Position numbers and translations under genes: made by a program
Notes under the pieces: model-generated
Seen by the model: the letters and a program-made list of their open reading frames with translations, nothing else
What the model was told of the DNA's origin: nothing
Databases searched by the model: none
Shown: positions 10,389-22,522 of the stretch, one piece after another
Numbering within the stretch: the first letter of the stretch is position 1
How the letters are laid out: each line of letters begins with the position of its first letter
Assembly: GCA_029204225.1 (NCBI GenBank)
Contig: CM055106.1
Coordinates: 47,066,633-47,130,632 of the forward strand
DNA length: 64,000 nucleotides
Source: Diphasiastrum complanatum
Taxonomy: Eukaryota; Streptophyta; Lycopodiopsida; Lycopodiales; Lycopodiaceae
Direction of reading: 5' to 3'

Positions 10389-11470
10389 TTGAGAGTCACA
10401 AATTACAATTTGCAAAGTGATATCACAAGTTATTTTTTTCCATCCAAGGAGAACCAAAGCAAGGGGTCCGAGGTGAAGGATGGAGCTTCAAGTACAAAAT
10501 GCAAATGCAAGAAGGACAAATCCAAGGAAAGGTGTTTTCTTTGTGGAAAGATGCATGAGGCTTGGAGTCTCACAAGGACTTATGAGATTTGTCTTCAAAA
10601 GTCCATCACCACACATTTCAAACCTTTAGAAGTTTTTCATTTGGAAGTGCATTTTTTGGTTCAAGATGAAAAGAAAGATGTCACTTTCATTAATGTTACT
10701 TGGATTTATTTCATGCCCTTGGAAAACATTTTGTTTGGAACTTTGGATAAGTTCAAATTTATTGTTATGATCCAAGAAAAACCAAGATAGATTAAGGAGG
10801 AGCAATCACAAAATGAAAATAGTTTCATTTATGCTCTCATGACATCTTATGAAAGAGATTTTTGTATCTCAAAGGTGGATTAAGACAATACCAGTTGAGT
10901 GTGATGCCTTAATAGATAGCAAAGCGTGTTTTCCTTGTAAACTTACATTGAGTATAAAGTCAAGGAAATGGAAATGTCTTCATGATGTATTTTTCTTTTG
11001 GTTTCAATAAGGTCAAGAATGATGTGTTCATTCATAATGCTGAAAATTGTAAATTTTCAATCTTAGAGACAAGTTGTAAACTTCTTATGAGAATAAGTGA
11101 AGCATCCAAAGTGGACACTTATATCCATAAGCAAGTAGTTAGCCTTATTGAGATGGAAATACTTTTTGATTTCAATATTAGAAAAATCATGCCAAGTTGT
11201 GGTGATTTTTGGACTTATGTTTCTAGCATAAGTAATCTTGATGATCATAAAAAGTGCACATTATATGATCATATTTGTTGTGATTATTATGAGACATGGA
11301 GGTCTCAGATTTCCATCAAGGAGGAGCATGCACATCAAGAAGGAGAAAGCCTCAAGGTCAAGCATCTACATGAAAATTGGAAGGAATCATTTTTGGAGGT
11401 GCTAGAATGGTGTAAAGCTCTCAAGTTCATCAAAGAAATCAACATCAAGGAGGCACTATCATAGATATGA
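10389..11470 (+). pseudogene. Gag-like retroelement relic
   Basis: The frame 10389-10790 contains KERCFLCGKMHEAWSLTR, a decayed CCHC knuckle of the kind that ends gypsy Gag (C-F-L-C then His, with the last Cys lost), preceded by a Lys-rich basic run. The stretch 10982-11464 is a further open frame of 160 codons with no motif I recognise. It lies where protease/pol or a spacer would be. No RT or integrase follows before the probable LTR at 11578, so most of pol has been deleted. It is probably a non-autonomous or deleted element on the plus strand. Confidence 0.45.
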
Positions 11471-11577
11471 TGATCTCGGATCAACATCAAGCTCTTTGGC
11501 TGATCTTCACAAGACCAATTCAGCCCATGGCATCAAGCTTAAGATCATCATGCTTTTATCAAGTTAGTTTTGAGGAG

Positions 11578-12342
11578 TGTTAAATATGGCAAAATCTATC
11601 CCTAATTCATTTAGATAGATCATATAGGTTGTACATCTCATTTAATTTGGAAACTAGTGGGTAAATTGGCCAAAAACTAGTTTAGTAGTATTATGCCACT
11701 TGGCACCATTCTAGTAGTAGAAAATGCTATATCACATGGGTAGGAGTGGTCTCCCACGTGCGAAATATCATGTAAAAAACTCAGATCCATTGTATATAGT
11801 TTTCATACATGTCAAATGTCAAATCTCCTAGATAGTAGTACCTATCTCCTAATTTGTAGGAATCTAGAAGGTCAACACTAGCCACTAATGATGATGTGGC
11901 AAATTAATGGAATCTTAGCCAAAGTGAATATGGATAAGCACTATGACCTATCTCACACATGTGGAAGTGGCTTAGAGAGAGAGTATGATGATTTTGTATT
12001 TAATCCATGATGGATCCACTTTGAGACAATGGAGAAAGACATTGATTTGGGAGCAATCTAAGTGTTTTTACTCTATTAAGCATGTTATTTGTGAATGAAT
12101 GCCTAGGATCTGATAAGTAATCATTTTTGCGGTTAGAAGGTCATACACCTACTTTACTTCACACGTGTGAAAGCTTTTGATCATTATTTTTTATTGTTCT
12201 TGCTTGGATGTGTAGAAATTGTCAAGTAAAAGCTAGTTTTGGATGCTAGTTTGCAGATAGATCAATATTCCAAGTTTCCAATCACTCTTATTGATATTTT
12301 GTAGATCTAATTGAGTTCTATTCTCTGATTTTTGACACAACA
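11578..12342 (+). mobile_element. Probable 3' LTR of the 10.4-kb relic
   Basis: A segment that begins TGTTAAATATGG directly after the purine-rich TTTTGAGGAG and ends TTTGACACAACA, giving TGTT...AACA termini over 765 bp. No second copy is visible and the 5' LTR is missing, so the call depends on the termini and the preceding purine tract. The two sides do not show a clear 5-bp target duplication because the left partner is absent. Confidence 0.35.
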
Positions 12343-12470
12343 TATTTTATCAAGTATGCATATACATACTACAAAATCTGCACAAGTTGTGACAAAAAGA
12401 AAGCATAGAATAGTCAATAGAAAAACCACAAAATGAGAGTAGCTCAAAACCATCAAAGATTCCACGTCTC

Positions 12471-14470
12471 TTGATGTCTAAAAGCATTCGTTCAGTTTCA
12501 GTTGTTGATTGTTGTCATAAGAAATGTTGCCAACATGTGGAGAGGAAAAAGATTGAAAAAGCTCGACAAAAATATTGGGGACAAAACTCGTCCGATAGGG
12601 TTACGTATGTATATGATATGCTTCAAGCCTCACAAAAAAAGGAAGAAAAAGAAATAGGTATAATTATGTTAATTTGTGGGGGAACTATATGTGGAAAGCC
12701 ATTGTACACAATACATGGAATATCAAAGGCATCATTTCATAGGTACAAAGCTTCTTATGAGCAAGGGACTAGGAAAGGAACACATGGAAACACATGGATA
12801 ATACGATGAGCATGGGAACACATGGATATGGGAAAAGCAATAATGCAGAGATTATGCCTCATAAGAGTAGAACAACATTTGAGGGCGATAGGGACAATCA
12901 ACTAGTTTTGGCAGGAGTTTATATTCAACAAGATATTTTGCATGAAGTCAACATCACATTGTCAAGGTTAGGATGCAAAAGCATTTCACACTCTACATTT
13001 AGTAGACTTTGGAGAATTGTCTTTAAGCAAGTGTCACTTTGTAGATCTAGTTCATTTTCAAAATGTGACATTTGTACTTCAATTCAAATGAAGTTGGCAT
13101 CAACCAAAGTGGTACAAGATCTTGTAAATTCGTTCATGGAAAAGAGAAACACATGCTTGCACAAATGCCATGTCATAATTTGTACTATTGTTGGAAGCAA
13201 AAAACTTGTTGTGATCCTAGCAAGTATGTGTGCATTATTTATGATAAAATGGATCAAGTAAAGACATGCATACCTCGGCTAGAACCCCATCCTAAAAGAT
13301 TGAGTCGTGTTATGCAACTTCCAATTTCTTTGACAAGGGTGTTAGTTCATAGACATAAGAAGAGTGGATATGGTCATTTTGCAATGGGATATTGGCCTTC
13401 TGATCGAATTTTTCATAGTGGGGTCACTTGCAAGATGTTTGAGACATTTGGAACTTCCAAATGTGGATGTTAAAGGAGATATCAATTTCAAAGGGGTGCC
13501 GCAACAAACCATTTTTGGTAGCTTTCCATCAAAGGATGCATATGATGTTCATCAAAAGTTGCAAAAGAACAAAAACAATGATAATTTTGGAAATACTAGT
13601 GTACCGACAAGTGTAGAAGAATTTTCTTCGTTTCTATTCTATGCTTGAAGTTCCAAGAACCTCTCCACAACAAACTGATAATGAAACGATGAATGTGCAA
13701 TGCCTCAATCAATTACAAAATGGTAGTTTTAATGCCCTACCAAGAGTTTTGTTCTTGCAACTTGATAACTATGGTTTTGAAAATAAAAGTCGATATGTTT
13801 TTGCATTTCTCTCCCTTCTCATACTAGATGCCAAAGATACCAAACAGTTTTATTGAAGGATACATATGTGATGGGACATATGCATTGGTTGAACACAAGA
13901 AACCTCTACAATTTCATTTTTTTGTTAGAGATGGCATTCCTATCATGCAATATATGATGAATCCAACAATGAAAACATGGAAACCACAAGAAGGAATACA
14001 ACTATGGAAACAAGATCCTAATGGTCATCCTATGCTTCCAAAGGAGATCCACTTGTAGTGCCACTCCTAGAGACTCTCAAGGATCAAAATACCATCATAG
14101 ATGGTTTAAAAAAGTATCTTGGATTTTGAAGAAGATCTATAGAGAGTAAAAATGTCAACCCATCATTCAAAAACTTCATTTGTTACATATTGGGATGACA
14201 TTATAAATGAGAATGTCAGTGTCACCAACAACACACAATCTACGGATGGTTTTTGGCCCAAAATTAATTGGATGCATGATGATATGGAAGATTGACATGG
14301 TGTGAAAGTAGAAGATGATGATGATGAACACTACTGTGGAACAACCAAAGGGAAGCCAAAAGTTTCTTTCAAGCCTCACATGGATGTACACAAAGATCAA
14401 TTTGTGTTAGTGCGACCAAATGAAAATTTCTATGCAATTTGGTTAGGTGATACACATTTCGATTAGGTAT
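12471..14470 (+). pseudogene. DUF7869-family protein relic, probably transposon-derived
   Basis: Six plus-strand frames must be joined through shifts (12471-12809, 12794-, 13072-13473, 13641-13856, 13828-14058 and about 14330-14465). They give the family's order: a Cys-rich N-terminus; GGTICGKPLYTIHGISKASF with a THGN/THGYGK motif; FSKCDICTSI; an IIYDKMDQVKTCIPR segment; VLFLQLDNYGFENKSRYVFAFLSLL; and a C-terminal FVLVRPNENFYAIWLGD. The acidic residues in YDKMDQ and LQLDN sit where beta-1 and beta-4 Asp of an RNase H-fold DDE enzyme would be; that assignment is my inference. A short local duplication near 12784-12825 also disturbs the frame. No terminal inverted repeats were found. The function is not established and the copy is dead. 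Confidence 0.7.
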
Positions 14471-15209
14471 TCCTTTGGGTTTTCTTCTTTATCAGTTTTC
14501 TCTAGATGTATAGAATTAAGCAAAAGAAGATCTATTAACTTTAGAGATCCATATGATGGAATAAAATTCCCTCATGACCATACTAAAAGGTTGGTCTTTA
14601 AAGATGATTGTGATGTTTCTTGTACTTGAAGGATATGACATAATAAATTTTTGTCCAATATCATGAAAAATGATTTAAGTTGATAAAATAACTTTTGTTA
14701 TCATCTCACATCAATAAAATTTTTTTTTTATGAATTTGCATGCCTTTCTAAATTTCTAAATATTTGTCGATCTAGTTGTGTACCGAATTTTGGCATGTCC
14801 AGATAGCTAGATGATGTAACTATCTTTTGAAGATGTTCTACCAGGTTGTGTATTTCAATGAGATGATGTTTTTTCTTGCCAATGTGATTTTCTCATTCCT
14901 TGTGATAACCATATACTTAGACTACTATAAGTTTCTGCAAAAAATGATGCATGATATCATAAAATGTGTTGCAATATTAGAGATGCAAAAATTGGCATAT
15001 TGGTTACCTTAAAATCACTACATGTGCAATGGAATTATAATTCAGAGAGTTACATTCCCAATTGGCTTACTATGTAGTGAGTACTATGATATGCACCCCA
15101 GGCGCCTTTAATCGCATCTACAAACTAGATTTTTGATTTTTCAATTAGTAGGACATCAACATCAGAGAGTTTATCCTTTCCGAGCAATTTGATCATGTTG
15201 TCAAGTTTT
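14471..15209. other. No recognisable feature
   Basis: AT-rich DNA with two short open frames (14447-14629 and 14827-15012) whose products are hydrophobic or low-complexity and match nothing I know. It may hold the 3' end of the DUF7869 unit. Confidence 0.4.
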
Positions 15210-16127
<918 letters not shown>

Positions 16128-16128
16128 G

Positions 16129-16146
16129 TGGTGTCATTGCCAGGGA
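16129..16146 (+). other. Primer binding site (Tat/Athila type)
   Basis: TGGTGTCATTGCCAGGGA matches TGGCGCCGTTGCCGGGGA, the primer site of Tat/Athila-type plant gypsy elements (usually ascribed to tRNA-Asp), at 14 of 18 positions. All four differences are C-to-T or G-to-A, and three fall at CpG dinucleotides, the pattern left by deamination of methylated cytosine. Confidence 0.7.
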
Positions 16147-17388
16147 TATGTTTTATTAACTAGTTTAGTTGCATTTTTAGTTATTTTTGCTTTTTTAGAG
16201 TGTTTTTAGGTGGTTTTTTTTTTTGGGTAAATTTAGCTTGTTATATGTGATTTCTTGTGTTTGGACTGTTTAAAGCTAGTGGAGGAGGTGTGAGAGGGTA
16301 GTGGAGGTCCAAAATAGCCTCTAAGGGCTTGACATCTAGCCAAAAACCTTGGAAAACCCATAAAAATGTTCAAATCTGCATTTTGGAGGGAAAAGAGACA
16401 AAAATATCATCATATTCTATTTTTTCCAAAACCAGTGGGAACCAACCTTCGCATGACTGACAACAGCTTTAGGGTACTATCCCAGACCTGCACAGAAGCC
16501 TACGAGAGTTAGTTTCAAGCAAATCTTGAAAAATCAGAGAAAAATAAAAAAAAATTAAAAAACCATTGTAAAAAAACCAAAAAATTCAAAACAGTGAACC
16601 AACCTTCGCAGAGCCCTCTGAAGTTTCATCTCAGTTAGACAAGGACACAAAGAAGGCTGCAAAGGTTCATTCCTAGAAAAAGTGCCCAAGGTTCTCAAGG
16701 AAAAATAGACGGGAAATGAACTGAAATCCCTCACAAACATCAAATTTTGAAGTTCTACTAGCAGGTAACCTTTGTAGAGAATTTTGGAGTTCCATCTCAG
16801 TGAGACAAGGACACAGAAGAGTCTGCAAGAGTTAGTTTGATTCCAATGAGCCATTTAAGTGCTGAAAAATCAACAAAGTTAGAAGATCCAGAAAATCCTT
16901 CCACAACTATCCTTCATAGGCCATCCCCCTCAGAATGTCATTTTACATCAGTGATGAGGCCTGGGAGAGTTAGTACAAATTATTGGTGAAGCTCAGAGCA
17001 AAAAGGTGTTTCTGAACCCTCGCAGACAGTGAAATTTTCATTTCCTACGAGAGTTAACCTTCACAAACTTTTTGAGAGCTAGATCCATACTAGATACAGC
17101 TCCAGTAAATCATGTGAGAGTTACTTCCTAGTATTTTTTTGAAAAATAACAGTGAAAGAACCGTCGCACTCACACGAGTAACCTTTTTTATGTCCCCCAT
17201 GGTAATCATAACCACTCTCGTAGCCATTTTGCATAATGGGCACTTAGTTTGATGATGTCCTCTTTATGATTTCGTGCAGTAATTGCAAATTTCTGAAGGA
17301 TGTCACAGGTCATCCCATACGTGTCGAAGGACCCTGGTATTATTGGCCACTGTGTTCTTTGTCGATGGTCTTGATAACTGAGGGGAAA
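16147..17388 (+). mobile_element. Leader of the plus-strand gypsy element with internal imperfect repeats
   Basis: No coding domain is seen. The segment contains imperfect copies of a block built around CCATCTCAGTGAGACAAGGA. Two clear copies at about 16602-16675 and 16766-16840 share the order AACCTT..GTAGAG, the CATCTCAGT core, GACACAGAAG and GCAAGAGTT, and weaker echoes (ACCTTCGCA, GAGAGTTAG) recur until about 17190. The open frame 16555-16854 simply spans these repeats. Long non-coding or variable 5' leaders are common in Tat-like elements. Confidence 0.4.
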
Positions 17389-17850
17389 CTACATGGCTGG
17401 TATATAGAGGAAATAGAAATCTAGATCTTCAAAGCATGCTTCCTCTGCAATTAATTCTCTCATTTTTGGAGGGTAATTTGGAATATGCCCTCTAGCTATC
17501 CTTGACTGTACCCTCTCTCGGTGGCTTTCTTGTGATTGGTACTCATCTATCTGCCTGGCCAATACATGATTATTATATTTTGCTGAAGTGGCTTCTATAG
17601 CTATGGTTTTCTCCTGACATTTGATATGCATGAGATGTCGTGCTTGTTGTATTTCATTTTCTTCTTTGAGGCTTCGACATCTCTTTTTCCATCCATCTGT
17701 TGCCTTTTCCAAGCTGTAGATTTTGTTACTTTGACAGATATTGAGGGTTTTTGCATTTTTGAAATTCTTGCTTCAATTTGTGGATTTCTTGGGCATGCTA
17801 TTCTCATTCTTTGGAGAGTGCTATGGCCAGTGCCTCATTGGATTTTTTAG
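17389..17850 (-). pseudogene. Coiled-coil ORF relic, possible extra ORF of gypsy-2
   Basis: Two overlapping minus-strand frames (17601-17807 and 17389-17712) encode a charged, Glu/Lys/Gln-rich stretch likely to form a coiled coil: WKKRCRSLKEENEIQQARHL, then QIDEYQSQESHRERVQSRIA. It ends FEDLDFYFLYIPAM. It lies downstream of the gypsy-2 integrase on the same strand. Extra ORFs outside gag-pol with coiled-coil segments occur in Tat/Ogre-type elements, and that is the likeliest explanation. No plant mobile domain is visible in the surviving part. Confidence 0.4.
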
Positions 17851-18756
17851 GCTCTTGATTAATAGACGCCTCATCTCCTCTAGTAGTCATATCCTGGTGA
17901 ACAAAATTTCTCGTGTTGCTTCAAAAGTTGGTTGAGATAATGATAAATGCAGTTGTGTCAACAACACGTATTATATTTTTCCTTTCCCCTTTGTTTTTTT
18001 TTTCCGTTGTATGTACACAAAGAAAAGTTTTTTTTTTTAAGAGATTGGTAGTAGGTAATTGACCGACTGGGTGTGCATATCCCGAAGTCAGTTGTTTACT
18101 CCAATACAATCCACCAAAGAAATCTTTATTAGTGGTCTCATTTGCCTTGGCACACTTTGTTTTGCGGGGTTATAGTACATATATACAATTTTTCTTATTG
18201 GTACTACTGTGGCTAGTTCATCCAGGATGTGTTCATCAATGATGTTCACATCCATGAATGGACTCCCTATTTCATAATGAGATCTAGATCCCTCTTCGTA
18301 TTCACAATCTACGTGTATTTTTTGGATTAATTTTTGTTTAAATAAGAATTTTAAGAACGAAAGTTCGTCTTTGCTATCCCACTCCCAGAGCTACTTGGAA
18401 TTCATTGTACAGTCCAAACTGGTATCGTTCCATAGAAAGCTATACACGTTGGAATTTATGGTCTCTTAGAGTGGTTGGGGCAATTCTTGTTCCCAAACTC
18501 TGAAGTCCAGACTTTCAATGGCCATGGTAAAACATTCTGCAAAAGAAAAAAAAAAGAAATTTTTTATGATACCTTGTACATCGTACAACTCTTCTTATAC
18601 ATAGTATGGCTTGATTTTATCAATGTTTACACGAGTTTTGAATGGGCCTCCTCCTATTTCAGCTAACTTAGTTGTATTGTTGTCATACAACTTTTTGATC
18701 ACATATGGTCCAGTCCAATGCATACCAAATTGCCTAGTATCGTAATACAAGACTAG
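17851..18756. other. Gypsy-2 3' spacer, no recognisable gene
   Basis: Contains homopolymer T/A tracts (about 17990-18035 and 18548-18560) that read as purine runs on the minus strand and may include a polypurine tract. No LTR matching the gypsy-2 5' LTR at 22523 is seen here, so the 3' LTR has been lost. Confidence 0.4.
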
Positions 18757-19400
18757 CTATCCTTGGCTAAACTTGTAATTAGAAAATTTTCTATCATGCA
18801 TTGTTTTCATGATTTGTTTGCGGGTTTCTTGATGCACTAAAAAGGTCAATCGTTGCTCGTCCAATTTTTGTAAGACATTGATATGTTGTTGGATGGAACT
18901 CTTCCTACCCACATTGTGAGACATAACCAGTCTCAGGGATGGTAATTCTATTTCAATAGGTAGGATACATTCTTGTCCATATACCAAGAAAAAGGGAGTG
19001 TGATTTGTACTAGTTTTGTAGGTTACATTGTAAGCCCACAAAGAAAATATAATTTCTAATCCCAGTCCCTTTTATTTGCAGCTACTGTTTTCCGCACTAT
19101 GGACATCAACTGCTTGTTTGTACTTTTGGCTTGGCCATTCGCTTGAGGGTGATAGGGAGTACTCTTTCGATGTTTAATCAATAATTGTTTTGTTAGACTC
19201 TCTATGATTTTGTTCAAAAAGTGGGTTCCTCGATCCGAAATTAGTTCTTTGGGAGCTCTAAAATTTCTAATGACTTGCTCTAATAGGAATCGAGCCAATT
19301 CTTTGGCATTCCCTTTAGGCACTGCCTTTGCTTCAGCCCACTTAGTAAAGTAGTATGTAGCTGCGATTATGTAGTGTTTCCGAGATGAAGATGCTGGGTG
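18757..19400 (-). pseudogene. Gypsy-2 integrase core
   Basis: Three joined minus-strand pieces. The first, about 19400-19323, has YIIAATYYFTKWAEAKAV (the first catalytic Asp of ATDYFTKW is Tyr here). The second, 19322-19056, has PKELISDRGTHFLN (second Asp kept) and STPYHPQANGQAKSTNKQ, where the catalytic Glu of GQAExTN reads Lys. The third, 19041-18757, has WAYNVTYKTSTNHTPFFLVY and the following helix. Two of the three DDE residues are therefore altered, in addition to a frameshift near 19050. Confidence 0.85.
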
Positions 19401-19497
19401 AAATGGAAAAAAATTTCTACTCCTCTTAGATATAGGATTCCGTCTATCAATGCAAAATTTAAGGCTTTTGTATGTAGCTTCCGCTTCTCTTGAGAGG

Positions 19498-20017
19498 TCA
19501 TTGTGTCTGGCGTTTTAAAAGTAGACAGATAGGTAGCAAATTAGCATACCATTCTGTGATCATGGTAATGTCTATTTGCAACAGGTCACGTAAATGATCA
19601 TTTTTCCAATCACTATCATTGGTCGTAATATTTTCCAACTCACATATGCAGTCATTTAGACCTTGTAATCGTTGTGGTTTGCTTTGCAATTCATAATATA
19701 ATTCCAAGCAAATATGTGTTGAGATTTTTGCAAAAGTCCTCATAGGTTTTCTTGTCTTCTAGTCTTACGTGGGCACCTACTTTGATCTTCTTAGGTTCAT
19801 CCTTTGTTCCAAGGTTTATAAGACAAATATCAGGTTCTCTAACCTTGGGAGGTGGTTCATCTGGGGTATTCCACTCTAAGCCTAATACATCCCCCAAATC
19901 TATATCTTCATCTGTTGATGTTTTAGAGCTAGTATCATTATCAATGAGTTCTTCCCATTCAGTTGATGCAATTGGCGCTCTCTCAGATTGAGGTACTTCT
20001 GGGTATCCATCAACCAC
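19498..20017 (-). pseudogene. Gypsy-2 pol linker and RT deletion junction
   Basis: The frame 20017-19691 is an acidic linker (EWEELIDNDTSSKTSTDEDI; IKVGAHVRLEDKKTYEDFCK) of the kind that precedes RT. At about 19690 it continues into RLQGLNDCICELENITTNDS and LLQIDITMITEWYANL, which belong to the segment after RNase H. No RT motif (LDAGFI, FLDG, YxDD) or RNase H motif exists between them, so about 2 kb of pol has been deleted at or near 19680-19700. Confidence 0.6.
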
Positions 20018-20083
20018 TACTCTTTTTTTTACCCTTCCGAAAACTATTACTCCAGCTAGAAAATCAACTATATAGCTACTTAG

Positions 20084-20755
20084 TCAAAGCCAGGGACGTC
20101 CTAGTAAGATAGAATATCCCCTACTACCGGGATGCATTTTCATAACATAGAAATTGATGTAGGTAGTCTTTCTTGCTACAGTAATAGGAGTATGTTTCAA
20201 TTCCCCACCAGGTCTTATAACAAAGTTATTGGCCAACTTCAATGATGTTAAAGTGACAGGTTCAAGTTCGAATCCTAAGCGATCAGCCAGTTCTGAACTA
20301 AGGATGTTAACTGTGGATCTATCATCTACTATCGCTCCTGCAATGACCAATCCGTCAATGGTCACATCCACTTTTGGACAGGCTCGATCTAAGGTTCCTG
20401 CACTTAAATGTCCAATAATAGGCGGTTCTAATGTCCATAATGCATATGGTTTCATCATGTGCTTCGCTTTTCTCCTTAGTAATGGTGATAACCTAATGAG
20501 TTGCCATAAGTTGACTTCTATGCTTAGGTTATTTAAAGCTTCTTGCAAGTCTTGGTTTCCCATACTCTTCCCTAGATCTATTTCCTTTTTGATACAGTGC
20601 ATTCTACTCTTCATGGATCTAGGTAATGATCTAGTTTTTGGCAATTTTTTTGATGAGTTTCTTGAAGCTCTTCTCCCTATCAATTCATGTACTTGTTCAT
20701 CTGTGAGTTTATGATCCGCATGCTCTTCTTGTTGTTCAGGTCGTATTTTCTCCAA
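20084..20755 (-). pseudogene. Gypsy-2 gag-protease segment with retropepsin domain
   Basis: A 223-codon frame. The first 100 residues are a basic linker. The protease follows: DVTIDGLVIAGAIVDDRSTV at the active-site strand, LKLANNFVIRPGG, then GYSILLGRPWL, the hydrophobic-hydrophobic-Gly motif. The active-site loop reads VDDRSTVN, where plant gypsy proteases usually have VDxGSxVN, so the Gly is replaced by Arg and catalysis is unlikely. It is otherwise full length. Confidence 0.85.
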
Positions 20756-20795
20756 GGGAATTTTCTCAGGTGTTTTAGATGGTGATGTTCCTAAC

Positions 20796-21080
20796 TCATT
20801 CGAGGGTTCCTTGAAAGAAATTTTTCGTGACTGTTAGTTCAATATCGATCAGATTGATGGGAGGTCTCTCTTCCTCTACTTTGGTTTTTCCTTTCTCTGA
20901 AGGAGTGTATCTAGTGTCTCTCTGAAGAAACATCACTGGTCTCAAAGATCCTACTCCATTGTTTTTAGGAGGTATGTGATTGATAGGGCCTGGTATATGG
21001 TTTCTAGTGTTCTGCACAAACCATAATTGGACAGCTCCTATTGAGGTGATTGTCTTGACAATGTTGGCACACTAGCAGTG
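20796..21080 (-). pseudogene. Gypsy-2 gag C-terminus with zinc knuckle
   Basis: At about 21018-21075 the minus strand encodes CQHCQDNHLNRSC followed by PIMVC, a CX2CX3HX4C knuckle with all four ligands present. The open frame 21017-20796 continues with NHIPGPINHIPPKNNGVGSL and a charged linker to the protease. The knuckle would bind the element RNA. Confidence 0.65.
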
Positions 21081-21123
21081 GGAGCATATCCGTGTAACAC
21101 CTTTGTCCAATCATATTTTGCTG

Positions 21124-22275
21124 TCAGTTAAGAAAATTCACATCCGAAGCTAGGGTAGAGATACTTTCGTTCATCACATCCATGCACCCTTTCAACATGG
21201 CTTTTGCATCATCAATCCCTGAGTTAGATCTAGTGCTCTCATATTCCCTCTCTACTGGTACATTTCTAGTAGTTGTTGCTTGGATTTGCATTCCCTCTAA
21301 GTTCCTTGGTTGGTTTCTAGAAGGATTATCTCTACTTTGAACTGGTTGGTATAGTTCTACAGTTTGTATTGGCACATAGGTGTTGTAAGAGTTTTTTTCC
21401 TGGAACTGGATTTGCTTCCCACATATCGCTCTTAAGGTTCAAGCTATTTATGGCCTGTGATATTTTAGATGCTTGGGCAATAGCTATCTGTGCATTTTCC
21501 ACTACCATTGCTTTTGCTTCTGCTTCATCTATCGACTAGGGATTGCTCTGCATTATTATCAACTATAGGTCATTCTTCAATCCTCAAAGGAAGAAAGTCA
21601 GTAGTAATTGCGGCGGTAGTGCTACAGTGGCTCCTACTTGCCTCGAAAGTTCAGTCAGTCTTCTCAAATATTGTCTAACTCCCTCTCCTTCTTCTTGTTG
21701 AAGGGATGTCAAAGTGAATAACAAACCACCAGTAGTTCTGTGGGACAAATTCAGTCAGGAATAATCTATGAAAGGTCTCTATATCTTCGATGGATTCTCC
21801 GAGTAGACTGTAATACAATTTCCTCACAATTCCAATCAAGGTAATGGTAAAGTACATCATAATATGGTTTGGATTTGTTATACGGTTTACTAGACAAGTG
21901 GTCCAAAATGCATTGATGTGATCTTCAACACTCTCATAAGGGGCTCCATGAAACTCAGGGGTTGTGCTTCTCAACTTTGATAGGGGTCCTATATCGACTG
22001 AAATTACTATGGGTTCAATAACTCGAGTCCGGTTGTGAATAATCAGGGATAATTATGATATCAGGTATTTGAAATATGTCTCTTTCTGGAGTGATCTCGT
22101 AGTATTCAAATTGTTCCTTTGGACTAGGCGATGTTTTAGTTTCTGATGGACTTCCACTACTAGTACTCTTTTGGGATCGAGACAATCTCTTAGATATGCT
22201 TTTGGTGATAATCGAAGTTCTACTTTTGAGGAAATATTTTGGTGAGAGTGTCACCTTTTCAACTCGTCGTCGCAA
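21124..22275 (-). pseudogene. Gypsy-2 gag
   Basis: Three minus-strand pieces. The first, 22275-22015, is an N-terminal Ser/Lys-rich frame with repeated SPKE/SPSP motifs. The second, 21974-21675, is the retrotransposon gag (capsid) domain, with EFHGAPYESVEDHINAFWTT, then MMYFTITLIGIVRKLYYSLL and FHRLFLTEFVPQ. The third, 21375-21124, is a region before the knuckle ending in an amphipathic AKAMLKGCMDVMNESISTLA. Frameshifts separate the pieces at about 21990 and between 21675 and 21400. The capsid core wording matches plant Tat-like gag. Confidence 0.75.
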
Positions 22276-22505
22276 TGGGGGACCTATTTTGGTAGTTCTG
22301 GAAAAGTTTGGTGGTCATTTAGCATGAAGGGTTCTATTCAAGCCATACAATACTAGAACCTCATGGATAATAAGCATTTCGCATGCTGAAAATAGTCACA
22401 AGGGTCGACTACAGTTAGAGTATGGGTAGTCTACTCAATCAAGTTTAGGTAATAAAGAGATACTTAGCTTGAGCCCATATCAGAAGGTTGCATCCAACAA
22501 AGATT

Positions 22506-22521
22506 CACATCAGGTTCACCA
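22506..22521 (-). other. Candidate primer binding site of gypsy-2
   Basis: Minus strand TGGTGAACCTGATGTG begins one base after an LTR end reading ...AAAATCCCTAACA. The TGG start, the position and the orientation fit a primer site for the minus-strand element. I did not assign the tRNA. Confidence 0.55.
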
Positions 22522-22522
22522 A

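Noticed and set aside
20229-20714. Plus-strand 161-codon ORF
   Set aside because: Antisense shadow of the gypsy-2 protease frame.
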